Below, piece after piece: positions 33,179 to 42,493 of a DNA stretch of 64,000 nt. Below the pieces are notes generated by a model. That model was given only the letters and a program-made list of their open reading frames with translations, was not told where the DNA came from and did no database searches. Every line of letters begins with the position of its first letter. The stretch's first letter is position 1. Both the position numbers and the translations under genes were made by a program. Source of the stretch: Jatrophihabitans_A lederbergiae. Its GTDB lineage: Bacteria > Actinomycetota > Actinomycetes > Mycobacteriales > Jatrophihabitantaceae. Location: the NCBI RefSeq assembly GCF_031845305.1, contig NZ_JAVREH010000006.1:172568-236567 (forward strand), read 5' to 3'.

Positions 33179-34894
33179 ATGGCAATGCACTCTTCACGAC
33201 TCGGCAGGACGGCCCGCTGCGCGATCTGCGCGGGCCTTGCCGTGGCGAGCCTGGCGCTTGCCGTCTCGCCCGCCGCGGCGCACAGTGCACCGGCCCAACC
33301 GGCCTCCGTGGGACGCGCGGCGGCATCGCCCAACTCGTTCACGGCCGGGCAGTGGGGCGACTCCGACGCTGACCGGGTCGCCAAGGACAGCACGGGAAAG
33401 AACGTCCAGTCGGCCGATCCCGGATCGCTCTACACCATCGAGAACGCCATCGGCGCTCGCAGGGTGTGGCAGCAGAAGGATTCGCAGAACCGCCAGGTCA
33501 CCGGCCAGGGCGTCACGGTAGCGCTGCTGGACTCCGGAACCGCAGCCGTGAGTGGCCTGGACCGCGCCGGCAAGCTGACCTACGGCCCGGACCTGTCCAT
33601 CGAGGGCAACGGTGAGCTCACCGACCAGGACACCTTCGGCCACGGCACCCACCTGGCCGGCATCATCGCCGGCCGTGACTCGGCGGTCCTGACCGGCCGC
33701 ACCATCAGCTCGCTTTCCCCGTCCACGCAGTTGGGCGTGGCGCCGGACGCCAACCTCCTCTCGCTGAAGCTGGCGACGACCGACGGCAGCACCGATGTCA
33801 GCCAGGTCATCGCGGCGCTGAACTGGGTCACCGAGCACCAGACCGCTCAGGACGGCAGCAAGGTCCGCGTCGTCAACCTGTCCTTCGGCACCGACTCCGT
33901 CCAGCCGTACCAGGTCGATCCACTGGTTGCGGCGGCGGAGAACGCCTGGCGGCACGGTCTGGTCGTGGTCGTCTCCGGCGGCAACGAGGGCAACGGCTCC
34001 GGCGGCCTGACCGACCCTGCCATCGACCCCTACGTCATCGCCGTCGGCGCATCCGACAGCAACGACAACGTCAGCGGCTGGGCACATCCCAGCGTGGCGT
34101 CCTTCAGCAACGGCGGCACCTACCAGCGACACGTGGACCTGCTCGCACCGGGCGCCTCGATCACCTCGCTGCGCGACCCAGGCTCCTACGTCGACCAGAA
34201 CTACCCCGAAGGCCTGGTCGCCGGTGACACCACCGGCCGGCTGTTCCGCGGCAGCGGCACCAGCCAGGCCGCCGCGGTGGTCTCCGGCGCGGCCGCCCTG
34301 CTGCTGCAGGCCTACCCCGACCTGACGCCCGACCAGGTGAAGGCGTTCCTGACGGCGACCGCCACTCCGGTGTCCGCCAGCTCGCTGCTGGCCGGCGCCG
34401 GCGAGCTCAATGTCGCGGCCGCGTTCAACGCCATCGACGCTCTGACCGGTCCGACCGGCCAGCTCAACCCGTTGGTGGCCGCCGCCGCCCGCCAGTCCTA
34501 CCCGATCTCGACCGGACAGGGATCGCTGGACGCCGCACGCGGCGGCAGTGTCCTGGTGGACGCCGACGGCAACGACCTCAGCGGCGAGGTCGACGTCCAG
34601 GGCAATCCCTGGGACGCAGCCGCCTGGTGGAAGGCGGCATCGGGCCTGTCCTCGTGGTCCGGTGGCAACTGGATGGGCGTTCCCTGGACCGGTGCCGACT
34701 GGGCTGCCTCGACCGACGGCTTGCTGTCGGCCCGGTGGTCCTCCGCACGCTGGTCCTCCGCACGGTGGAGCGACGCGTACTGGGATTCGGCTCGCTGGTC
34801 ATCAGCACGGTGGTCTTCCGCCCGCTGGTCGTCAGCGCGCTGGTCCTCCGCCCGCTGGTCCTCCGCGCGCTGGTCCGACGCCATCTGGAGCTAG
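33179..34894 (+). CDS. Secreted subtilase with C-terminal SARWS repeats
   Basis: The 571-residue exported S8 serine protease has a signal peptide (cut near AAAHS), a short propeptide-like segment, and a subtilisin domain with Asp118 (LLDSGT), His155 (FGHGTHLAG) and Ser362 (GSGTSQAAAV). After residue about 440 come a linker and a Trp-rich region (WDAAAWWKAASGLSSW), then about ten SARWS-type repeats to the end. The repeats are likely a surface- or polymer-binding tail. ATG 33179 is used because GAGAGG lies 8 nt before it. The gene stops 2 bp before a membrane GGDEF-EAL gene, an unusual link of an exported protease to second-messenger turnover. Confidence 0.92.
   Translation: MAMHSSRLGRTARCAICAGLAVASLALAVSPAAAHSAPAQPASVGRAAASPNSFTAGQWGDSDADRVAKDSTGKNVQSADPGSLYTIENAIGARRVWQQKDSQNRQVTGQGVTVALLDSGTAAVSGLDRAGKLTYGPDLSIEGNGELTDQDTFGHGTHLAGIIAGRDSAVLTGRTISSLSPSTQLGVAPDANLLSLKLATTDGSTDVSQVIAALNWVTEHQTAQDGSKVRVVNLSFGTDSVQPYQVDPLVAAAENAWRHGLVVVVSGGNEGNGSGGLTDPAIDPYVIAVGASDSNDNVSGWAHPSVASFSNGGTYQRHVDLLAPGASITSLRDPGSYVDQNYPEGLVAGDTTGRLFRGSGTSQAAAVVSGAAALLLQAYPDLTPDQVKAFLTATATPVSASSLLAGAGELNVAAAFNAIDALTGPTGQLNPLVAAAARQSYPISTGQGSLDAARGGSVLVDADGNDLSGEVDVQGNPWDAAAWWKAASGLSSWSGGNWMGVPWTGADWAASTDGLLSARWSSARWSSARWSDAYWDSARWSSARWSSARWSSARWSSARWSSARWSDAIWS
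34727..34890. repeat. 15-bp tandem repeats coding the SARWS tail
   Basis: About ten 15-bp units of the kind TCCTCCGCACGCTGG code for S-A-R-W-S, with two altered copies (SDAYWD and SDAIWS). DNA copies vary at third positions, so the peptide is kept by selection rather than only by recent duplication. Confidence 0.9.
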
Positions 34895-34896
34895 CA

Positions 34897-37461
34897 GTGC
34901 GCCGCGCTCTCAGCCCAGCGCACTGGACGCTCCTGCTCAGCACGGCGCTGGCCGCGGCCGCGATACCGCTCACGGCGGGGGCGGGAACCGAACCGGTTCT
35001 CGCCCTCGACGTGCCGATGCCGGTCATCGTGGCGGTGCTCTTCGCGACGTTTCTGTTCGCCGAACACTTCCTGATGAACGTCGAGTTCCGGCGTGAGGCC
35101 CACTCACTGACCCTGGCCGGCGTCCCACTGATCCTCGGAGCGCTGCTGGTCGCGCCGGACACGTTCGTGGTGGCCCGGGTCGCCGCCTCGCTGATCGCCT
35201 TCGTCCGGCAGCACACCAGCTCGGAGAAGATGTACTACAACGCAGCGGCCTACGCCTTCGAGGCAGCGGTCGACGCGACGATCGTGCACGCCCTGCTCGG
35301 CCAGCGCGCGGACCTGAGCTCGGTGACGGCGCTTGTGCTGGTCGCGACGATCGCAGCCGTCGACCAGGTCATGAACCTGCTCGTGCTGGTATTGATCCGG
35401 TTGCACAACGGGCCGCTCAACCGCCAGGACTTCGTACAGGTGCTGGCTCCGGCCGGGCTGCTGAGCCTGGCCGCCTGCGCGTTCGGCCTGGTGGTGGTGC
35501 TGCTGCTCGAGCGCGGTGTGCTCGGTGCTGCCCTGGTCCTGATCCTGATGGCCGTGGGAGCCGGCGCCTATCGCGGCCATGCCTCGACCCGCCGCAGGCA
35601 CGAGTCCCTCACCGAGGTGCACGACTTCGTCACCGGCGCGGTCGGCGCGGAGTCCCTGGAGTCCCTGGCCGAGCAACTGCTGTCGCGGATCCGGAGCCTG
35701 CTCCGCGCCGCCTGCGCCGAGGTCATGATCATCGACAGCGGCGATGCCGACGCCAAGTCCGAGCACAGCGGCGCCGAGCCCACGACCGCGGTGACGCTGA
35801 CCATCGGTGAGGACGACGTCCTCGTGTCGGGGCGGCGCGAGGTGGACAACTCGGACTGGATCCTGGTTCGGGCGCTGACCCAGGAAGAGCCGACCCTGGT
35901 CACTCGCGGCACCAAGGACCGTGGCCTGCGCCGGTGGCTGACCGAGCGGGGTGCCCGCGACGCGGTTATCGTGGCGCTGCCCACCTCGGCCGGCATGACC
36001 GGCACGCTGACGGTGATGGACCGGCTCGGTGAGACCGCCACCTTCACCGAGGACGACCTCACGCTGCTGCAGACCCTCACCGGCCACCTCGCCATCGCGC
36101 TGCGCAGTACCCGGCTGGTAGAGAGGCTGGCCTACGACGCCACCCACGACTCGCTGACCGGCCTGGCCAACCGTGCGCACCTGTCGTACCAGATCGACCA
36201 GGCGCTGTCCAGCGCGGACACCGAGGCCGCCGTGCTGCTGCTGGATCTCGACGGGTTCAAAGAGGTGAACGACGTCCTCGGTCACGATGTCGGGGACCGG
36301 CTGCTCACGGTGGTCGGCCAGCGACTGACCGAGTGCCTGCCAGGCTCCGCCACCGTCGCCCGTTTGGGTGGTGACGAGTTCGCGGTGCTGCTTCCCTGGC
36401 GTGCGGACGAGGCCGAGAGCATCGCAGACCTGGCTGAGCGGGTCGCTGAGCGACTTGCCCAGCCGGTGCAGTTCGACGAGGCGATGCTCACGCCGGAGGC
36501 CAGCATCGGCGTCGCCGTGACCACCCGGGACAATCCGCAGAGCGACCTGCTCCGGCAGGCCGACACCGCGATGTACGAGGCGAAGGGCAACGACTTCCGG
36601 GTCGCCGTGTACGGCCCGGAGATGGACAGTGGCCGGATCGAGCGGTTGGCGTTGCTGGCCGACCTGCGGCTGGCCCTGATCACCCATCCGGAGCAGTTCG
36701 TCCTTCAGTACCAGCCGAAAGTGGATGTGCACTCCGGCAGCGTCACGAGTGTCGAGGCACTGGTCAGGTGGCATCACCCGACCCTCGGCGTGGTGCCTCC
36801 GGACCGGTTCATACCGCTGGCCGAGTCGACCGGGCTGATCGCGAACCTGACTCCGCTGGTGCTCGACGCGGCCCTGCGCGAGTGCGCCGGTTGGACGGCC
36901 GAGGGGATTGCCATCAGCGTCGCGGTGAACCTGTCAGCGCGCAACATCAGCGATGAGAACCTGCCGGGACGGGTGGCGCAGGCCCTGGCGACGGCCGGCG
37001 TCTCGGCCGACCAGCTCATCCTGGAGATCACCGAGAGCAGTGTCATGGGTGATCCCGCGCAGACCCTGCCGGTATTGCACCAGTTGCACGACCTCGGGAT
37101 CTGCCTGTCACTGGATGACTTCGGGACCGGGTATTCCAGCCTGTCCTACCTGCAGCGGCTACCCGTGGGCGAGGTCAAGATCGACCGGTCGTTCGTGCTC
37201 GGCCTGGCGGGCGACAACCGCGCGAACAGCAGGGCGCTGATCCGCAGCATCACCGGTCTGGGCGCGAACCTGGGCCTGCGCATCGTCGCCGAGGGGGTCG
37301 AGGACCAGCCGACCCTGGACGAGCTGCGCAGTCTGGGCTGCGACATCGTGCAGGGCTATTACATCAGCCGTCCCCTGGGCGCGACCGACCTGCGGACCTG
37401 GCTGGCGCGCGAGTCGGCCGACGCTGTTCCCCGGTTGCGGCTGCTCACCTCCAGCCGCTGA
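34897..37461 (+). CDS. Membrane GAF-GGDEF-EAL cyclic-di-GMP enzyme
   Basis: The 854-residue protein begins with about eight membrane helices (residues 5-225, a MASE-like sensor), then a short coiled region and a GAF-like domain (about 245-410). A GGDEF domain follows (about 415-580) with intact GGDEF at 491-495, and then an EAL domain (about 595-850) with Glu620 in VEALVRW, ITES, DDFGTGYSSL, KIDRSF and AEGVE. Both catalytic halves look intact, so it could make and break cyclic di-GMP. GTG 34897 has GGAG 6 nt upstream, inside the end of the protease gene, so the two are co-transcribed. Confidence 0.93.
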   Translation: MRRALSPAHWTLLLSTALAAAAIPLTAGAGTEPVLALDVPMPVIVAVLFATFLFAEHFLMNVEFRREAHSLTLAGVPLILGALLVAPDTFVVARVAASLIAFVRQHTSSEKMYYNAAAYAFEAAVDATIVHALLGQRADLSSVTALVLVATIAAVDQVMNLLVLVLIRLHNGPLNRQDFVQVLAPAGLLSLAACAFGLVVVLLLERGVLGAALVLILMAVGAGAYRGHASTRRRHESLTEVHDFVTGAVGAESLESLAEQLLSRIRSLLRAACAEVMIIDSGDADAKSEHSGAEPTTAVTLTIGEDDVLVSGRREVDNSDWILVRALTQEEPTLVTRGTKDRGLRRWLTERGARDAVIVALPTSAGMTGTLTVMDRLGETATFTEDDLTLLQTLTGHLAIALRSTRLVERLAYDATHDSLTGLANRAHLSYQIDQALSSADTEAAVLLLDLDGFKEVNDVLGHDVGDRLLTVVGQRLTECLPGSATVARLGGDEFAVLLPWRADEAESIADLAERVAERLAQPVQFDEAMLTPEASIGVAVTTRDNPQSDLLRQADTAMYEAKGNDFRVAVYGPEMDSGRIERLALLADLRLALITHPEQFVLQYQPKVDVHSGSVTSVEALVRWHHPTLGVVPPDRFIPLAESTGLIANLTPLVLDAALRECAGWTAEGIAISVAVNLSARNISDENLPGRVAQALATAGVSADQLILEITESSVMGDPAQTLPVLHQLHDLGICLSLDDFGTGYSSLSYLQRLPVGEVKIDRSFVLGLAGDNRANSRALIRSITGLGANLGLRIVAEGVEDQPTLDELRSLGCDIVQGYYISRPLGATDLRTWLARESADAVPRLRLLTSSR

Positions 37462-37520
37462 CAGCAGAGCAACCGGTCGGACACCGGCCCGGCCGCATGA
37501 CGGTGTGGCAGCGGAACCGG

Positions 37521-37946
37521 CTACTTGGTGATGTCGTTCTGGTACTGCTGCTGGCACTTCTGAACGGCGCTCTGATTGCCGTTGGCGTTCTTGAGGCAGC
37601 TCTGCAGGTTCTTGCCGGACTTCGAGTTCAGCAGCGAGGCGCCGACCGCGACCAGGACGACGGCGATGATCACACCGAGGACGCCGGTGACGATGCCCGC
37701 GATTGCCCGGCCCCGTCCGTCGGCCTCACCGCGATTCGCCTTGCGCAGAGCCAGAAAGCCGAGAATCAGCGCCAGGATGCCGAGCACGATCCCGCCGATG
37801 ACGGTGAACGAGGTGAGCAGGGCGACGATGCCGAGTACCAGGGCTGCGGTCGCCATGCCGGCGCCGCCGCGCCGAACCGGTTCCGTCGGCGCGGGACCGG
37901 CTGCCGAGTAGGCACCAGCCTGGGGGTCATACGGCCGATCGGTCAT
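37521..37946 (-). CDS. DUF4190-like small membrane protein
   Basis: The 141-residue protein has a Pro-rich N-terminus, two hydrophobic helices (ALVLGIVALLTSFTVIGGIV and IVTGVLGVIIAVVLVAVGAS), and a small outside domain with two Cys (SCLKNANGNQ, QKCQQQYQ) that could form a disulfide. This matches the DUF4190 layout common in actinobacteria. GGAG lies 5 nt before the ATG. Function unknown. Confidence 0.8.
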   Translation of the reverse strand: MTDRPYDPQAGAYSAAGPAPTEPVRRGGAGMATAALVLGIVALLTSFTVIGGIVLGILALILGFLALRKANRGEADGRGRAIAGIVTGVLGVIIAVVLVAVGASLLNSKSGKNLQSCLKNANGNQSAVQKCQQQYQNDITK

Positions 37947-38112
37947 GAATGCTCCAAGAGATCAAGATGCCGGCAATCGAGCTGAGCCACCAACGGTTCC
38001 GCGCCGTGCCAGGGGTTCGATCGACGCAGGAAATGCCAACGTTAACAGCACCGACCGGGTGCCGCAGGCGCTTTCCGACATCGGACGCCGGTACGGGCGA
38101 CCGGCTGCCCGG

Positions 38113-38385
38113 CTACACCAGCAGCGAGCTCCGCCCGGTATGCGTGTCGGGCCGGGCCGGTCCCGACGGGGTACAGCGACTGGTGGGCGCCGAGCTGGGT
38201 AGCCGAGGCGAGCTGGGTAGCCGGTCCGCCAGCAACTCCGAACGGGCGCCACAATGCCTGACGTAGGGCGGACACTCGTCCGGTGTCGCGTCCACTCCGG
38301 ACTCGGACTGGCGGGCAAGAACGATCGCTGCCAGGTCTTCAACGCTGAAGCGGCGCTTCGGTCGCAATCTGCGGAACTCCATCAT
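38113..38385 (-). CDS. Hypothetical small protein (weak)
   Basis: The frame of about 90 codons starts MMEFRRLRPKRRFSVEDLAA, preceded by GAGGTG. The first half looks plausible (basic, then a helix), while the last part is Ser/Pro/Arg-rich and could be chance. A palindrome lies about 50 bp upstream. No family recognised. Confidence 0.3.
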   Translation of the reverse strand: MMEFRRLRPKRRFSVEDLAAIVLARQSESGVDATPDECPPYVRHCGARSELLADRLPSSPRLPSSAPTSRCTPSGPARPDTHTGRSSLLV

Positions 38386-38433
38386 TGACACCTCGCTCAC
38401 CTGAGTGCACTGGCGGTCGTTGTGGATCCTTTG

Positions 38434-38446
38434 ACGTTAATAACGT
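38434..38446. promoter_or_regulatory. Perfect 13-bp palindrome ACGTTAATAACGT
   Basis: AT-rich palindrome in GC-rich DNA, about 50 bp upstream of the weak minus-strand ORF. ACGTTAA recurs near 38039 and, as TTAACGT, near 33091 upstream of the subtilase gene. Candidate regulator site. Confidence 0.4.
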
Positions 38447-38653
38447 GCTAAGCCGCGCCTGGTTACGCCCGTCACCTGGCAAGTGGCCACCCGGTGGAAG
38501 GTGGGGCTGCTCCGCTCCGTCTCTCCCCCGTGATCCCGGTGGCGGAGAGCCCGACTTACCTATCGACCGCGGCAGCCACATCTCAAGGCCCGCACTGGTT
38601 CGAGTTCCGGTTCCAGTCCTTCAGTAGCATTCGCGGCAACCGAGGGGATCGAT

Positions 38654-39142
38654 GTGGACCAGGCAGGCGAAGAACCGGAGTCCAAGCTGGAGCCGACCCC
38701 GCAGACCTCGGCGTTGCGGCTGGTGCTCGGCCTGATCGTCTCGGTCGCGTCCTTCACCCATCACCTGCCGACCCGGCCGGTCGTCGTGCTCGCGGCGTTC
38801 ATCCTGCTCGGAGCACTGTTCTGGAAGGCTCCGCCCTTCGAAGTCGGCCCGCATGTGCGGATGTTCGGCGGCTTCGTGGTCGCGACCCTGACGCGGGCCG
38901 CATCCGCATTCCGGGCCGCTGGTGAGTGGGCAGCCGGCTTCGGGGCCTGGGGCATCATCTCCGGCACGCTGGTCGGGCTGCTGCGAGCTCGGCAGCCGCT
39001 GGTGTACGACGCCTTCGTCGGCGGCGTGTGGGGCGTGGTCGTCGGCGCCGCCATCGGCGCGGCGGTCTGGGCAGGTCAGCAGGCGGGCCGGGACGCCGAG
39101 GCACTGCGTAAGGAGAAAAGTGGTAACGAGAAAGGCAGTTGA
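38654..39142 (+). CDS. Hypothetical membrane protein (162 aa)
   Basis: The protein has a charged N-terminus, two N-terminal helices (ALRLVLGLIVSVASF, PVVVLAAFILLGALFW), an amphipathic middle and a C-terminal Gly-rich helix (GVWGVVVGAAIGAAVWA) with a basic tail. Family not recognised. GTG 38654 has GAGGGG 6 nt upstream. The next gene follows within 55 bp on the same strand, probably in one transcript. Confidence 0.75.
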   Translation: MDQAGEEPESKLEPTPQTSALRLVLGLIVSVASFTHHLPTRPVVVLAAFILLGALFWKAPPFEVGPHVRMFGGFVVATLTRAASAFRAAGEWAAGFGAWGIISGTLVGLLRARQPLVYDAFVGGVWGVVVGAAIGAAVWAGQQAGRDAEALRKEKSGNEKGS

Positions 39143-39194
39143 TCGGGTACGTCGCCGGCGATGCCTATCGCGGACCGTGACCCATACTGGCGCG

Positions 39195-39599
39195 GTGACG
39201 ACGCAACGTACCGAGCTGGGCAGCATCCGACCACCGGGCAGCCGGCTACTGCATACCATCGACCGGCTGGCGTCCCGGCCGGTGCTCGCGATGGCGATCG
39301 TGGCGGGGGACGGCCTCTGGGTGGTGTACAGCCTGATCGTGGGCTTTCCGACGAGGCTGGAAACGATCTTCCAGACCCTGGTCGCGGCTCTGACCCTGGC
39401 GATGGTGTTCGTCATCCAGCACACCCAGGCCCGGGAACAGCTGGCAACCCAGCGCAAACTGGACGAGATCCTCCGGGCGCTTCCGCATGCCAGCAACGCC
39501 CTGATCGCCCTGGAAGAGGCTTCCGACGACGAGCTCGGTACCGTGCACCGGACGCACCGGGAGCTTCGCCAGCAGGCAGTCGAACCGGAGCTCGGCTGA
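39195..39599 (+). CDS. Low-affinity iron permease-like membrane protein
   Basis: The 134-residue protein has two hydrophobic helices and the family segment TLVAALTLAMVFVIQHTQAR followed by EQLATQRKLDEILRALPHAS and ALIALEEA. This matches the bacterial low-affinity iron permease domain (IQNTQxR, then LKLDELIRA). The bacterial proteins are short, and their transport role is not proven. GTG 39195 is used, with GTG 39177 an in-frame option. It lies after another membrane gene. Confidence 0.8.
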   Translation: MTTQRTELGSIRPPGSRLLHTIDRLASRPVLAMAIVAGDGLWVVYSLIVGFPTRLETIFQTLVAALTLAMVFVIQHTQAREQLATQRKLDEILRALPHASNALIALEEASDDELGTVHRTHRELRQQAVEPELG

Positions 39600-39882
39600 C
39601 CGTGCGTTCCGCACAACCGCACAGCTTCGGCCTTAGTAATCTGATCATCCGGCGAGGACGATGGAAGGTGACCGTGGCGGGAGCAATCCGAACCGGTCGC
39701 CCCCCGACGGGAGGAGCTTCCGCCACGGCCGCCGGCCTATTGAACCGGCCTCAACCCGTTGTCGCGCGAGCCTTCCGGTGCTTCACTAGGACTGGCCTGC
39801 CTCGTGGCCGGTTCGGGGGGCGCAGGCACGGGGCAGGACCAGCCACCGCTCCGCTGCGCCTGCCGCAGCTCACCCCGGCGTT

Positions 39883-41094
39883 TCAGGGGCTTTCGACGAA
39901 TCTTGCCAGCCCGTCCAGTAGCCGGTCCGCATCCTCGGTGTTGTTGTACGGCGCAAGCCCCACCCGCATACCGCCGGTGTCGCCGAGGCCGAGATGTCTC
40001 GACGGTTCCAGGGCGTAGAAAGCACCTGCCGGCGCGTTGACGCCCAGCTTGGCAAGGAACTCATACGCCTCGGAGTTGGCGTGGCGGTCGAAGGTGAGCA
40101 GCAGCGTCGGGGTGCGGCGTTGCGCCCGGGAGCGGATCGTGATGCCCGGCAGTTGCCGGATGCCGTCCTCGATACGAATCCGCAGCGCGTCCTCGTGCTC
40201 CTCCACGGCGGTCATCGAATCGACCACGCGCTGGCGACGGCTGGCCGCCGCGGATGCCGGTGCCAGCTCGGCGATGAAGTCGACCGCCGCGGTGGTGCCC
40301 GCCATCAGCTCGTACGGCAGCGTTCCCAGTTCGAATCGTTCCGGAATCTGGTTTGTCGACGGCTCGAGCTTGTCCGGCCTGAGCCCCTCTAGAAGCTCGG
40401 GCCGGCCGGCCAGCACGCCACAGTGCGGGCCGAAGAACTTGTACGGCGAGCAGGCGAAGAAGTCGGCACCGATCGCGGCGACATCGAGCGGCGCGTGTGC
40501 CGCGAGGTGGACGCCGTCGACGTAGAACAGCGCGCCGGCATCGTGCGCGATTCGCCCGATCGCCGATAGCTCCGGCCGGGTGCCGATGAGGTTCGAGGCG
40601 CCGGTGACCGCGACCAGCCGGGTGCGGTCGGTCAGCACTCGGGCGACATCCTCGGCTGTGAGCTCACCGGTCTCGGGATCGAAGTCGATCCACCGGACGG
40701 TGGCGCCGACGGCGTCGGCCGCGTACACCCACGGCCGGACGTTGGCGTCATGGTCTAGGCGGCTGACCACGATTTCGTCGCCCTCGTCCCACCCTTTCGC
40801 GAGCGTGCGGGAGAAGTCGAACGTCAGCTGGGTCATCGACCTGCCGAAGACGATGCCACGCTCATCGGCGTTGAGCAGGTCTGCCATCGCCTGACGGTAG
40901 GTCAGCACGTGGTCGTCGGAGATCCGCTCGGCTTCGGTGACGCGACCGCGGTTGGCCATCGGAGAGAGCAGCGCACTCCTGATCGCGTCCGCGACGGCGA
41001 CCGGGACCTGTGAACCGCCCGGACCGTCGAAGTGCGCGACGCCACGGGACAGTGCCGGGAACTGAGCCCGGACGCGGTCGATGTCGTAGATCAT
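39883..41094 (-). CDS. Cysteine desulfurase-like class V aminotransferase
   Basis: The 403-residue PLP enzyme of the SufS-like subfamily opens VRAQFPALSRGVAHFDGPGG. It has the LDHDANVRPW motif of this subgroup and the PLP lysine in FFACSPYKFFGPHCG. The usual sulfur-carrying Cys loop of SufS is not obvious near the C-terminus (NTEDADRLLDGL), so it may act as a lyase or epimerase rather than a desulfurase. GGAAGGA lies 5 nt before the ATG. A damaged MFS gene ends 41 bp upstream on the same strand, so the two may form an operon. Confidence 0.85.
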   Translation of the reverse strand: MIYDIDRVRAQFPALSRGVAHFDGPGGSQVPVAVADAIRSALLSPMANRGRVTEAERISDDHVLTYRQAMADLLNADERGIVFGRSMTQLTFDFSRTLAKGWDEGDEIVVSRLDHDANVRPWVYAADAVGATVRWIDFDPETGELTAEDVARVLTDRTRLVAVTGASNLIGTRPELSAIGRIAHDAGALFYVDGVHLAAHAPLDVAAIGADFFACSPYKFFGPHCGVLAGRPELLEGLRPDKLEPSTNQIPERFELGTLPYELMAGTTAAVDFIAELAPASAAASRRQRVVDSMTAVEEHEDALRIRIEDGIRQLPGITIRSRAQRRTPTLLLTFDRHANSEAYEFLAKLGVNAPAGAFYALEPSRHLGLGDTGGMRVGLAPYNNTEDADRLLDGLARFVESP

Positions 41095-41135
41095 GGTTGT
41101 CCTTCCGAAGCGCCACCCGGCTGGTGGACAACCAT

Positions 41136-42425
41136 TATGCGGGCGTTGGGCCTGGCTCAGCCGGTTGCCTCGGCGTGGTGCCCTTGATGTCCAGCGTCCG
41201 TAGGGCGAAGATCGGGGACGGGAGCAGCCACAGCACGCCAGTGAGCCCGCCGATGGCGGCGACCCAGATCGCGGGTGTGCAGGCCGAAGGTCGTCCCCAG
41301 CGCTCCCCCGGTCAACGCCCCCAGCGGCCGTACGCCCATATTGACGGTGCGGTAGGCGCCGGAGACGCGCGCCTGAAGTCTGGCGGGAATGACCGCCGCG
41401 AAGATCGCTCCGATGCTGATGTCCATGATCAGCACCCCCAGGCACGATCCGAATTCAGCCACGAGCAAGCACAACACGACGACGAGGTGGCTGCCGCGTG
41501 CGAGCGGCACCAGGAGTATCGGGGCGGGAAACAGCAACGATCCCAACACGAACGTCGGCCCGACGCCGATCCGGTTACCGATCCGAGACGCGACCGCGGC
41601 GCCCAGGACACCACCGCTTGCGCCCAGTCCCAGGACGAGTCCGAGCTGCGCCGGCGAAACGTGCAGTGATCGGGTCACGTACAGGATGAATACCGCGGCG
41701 AACAGGAAGTTGAAGAAGTTCACGGTCGCCGTCGCGGCCAGCGCCGCCCTCACCACAGCGGAGTGCCAGATGAAACGGACTCCCGCGATCAGATGCCCAC
41801 GCTCGGCTGTCTCCACCGGAGGTTCCGTCGGGCTGATTGCGGCGAGCCCACCGGCCGAGACCAGAAACGAGACGGCGTCGATGACGAGGGCACCGGGCGC
41901 GCTGAGGACGGCGACCAGCAGCCCAGCGACACTTTGACCCGCAACAGACATCAGTGACCGCGAGCCATTGACGAGGGAATTGCCCTCCAGATAGCGGTCA
42001 GGCGGCACCATCGAGATGAACAGGGTGCTGTACGAGACATAGAAGAAGACATCGAGCATGCCTGTCGAGAAGGCGACGACGTACAGCTGGACGAGCGTGA
42101 GTGCACCGAGCGCATAGCTGATCGGGATGCTCGCGAGAAGCGCGGCGCGACCCAGATCGGCCACCAGCATCGTCCGCCGACGATGGCCACGTCGGTCCAC
42201 TCGCGCGCCGGCGGCGAGGGAGAAGATGAGACTCGGAAGTACACCGGCAGCGACGAGGTAGCCCATTTGCGCGGCAGTGGCGTGTAGCACGAGAACACCG
42301 ACCAACGGGACCGCGAGCAATGCCACCTGGTCGCCGAGCAACGATACGGATTGCCCAGCGAGGAAGCGCCGGAACGTGACGTCGTGCAGCAGCACCGGAA
42401 TTCGCTCTCGGAGGGTTCTGCTCAT
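41136..42425 (-). pseudogene. MFS transporter gene with a one-base frameshift
   Basis: An MFS permease of about 430 residues is intact through roughly eleven helices. At GGG 41273-41275 one extra G shifts the frame, so the original frame ends in a nonsense tail (LHTRDLGRRHRRAHWR) at 41157. Removing one base restores a normal last helix, LHTAIWVAAIGGLTGVLWLL, and an end at 41136. It looks like an enterobactin-exporter or multidrug-type MFS (VDRRGHRRRTMLVADLGRA). Either a recent mutation or an assembly error. Start ATG 42425; GTG 42449 is also possible. The N-terminal part is otherwise normal. Confidence 0.75.
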
Positions 42426-42493
42426 CTGCGGCACCCGACGTGGCAGCACTCGACGCCGATGCCTGTTGACGTCATCCGATGCATGCCTGGCCC

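Larger units (their letters stand above)
37947..38653. other. Gene-poor stretch with one weak ORF and repeats
   Basis: About 700 bp. It holds one weak minus-strand ORF (38113-38385, listed separately), a 16-bp direct repeat GCGAGCTGGGTAGCCG near 38188 and 38205, and a 13-bp palindrome near 38434. No other gene is supported. Confidence 0.5.

Noticed and set aside
35104..36777. 557-codon minus-strand ORF opposite the GGDEF-EAL gene.
   Set aside because: Shadow of a gene with clear catalytic motifs.
39600..39882. Possible short genes between the iron-permease-like and cysteine-desulfurase-like genes.
   Set aside because: Frames lack starts with ribosome sites and show no recognisable sequence.
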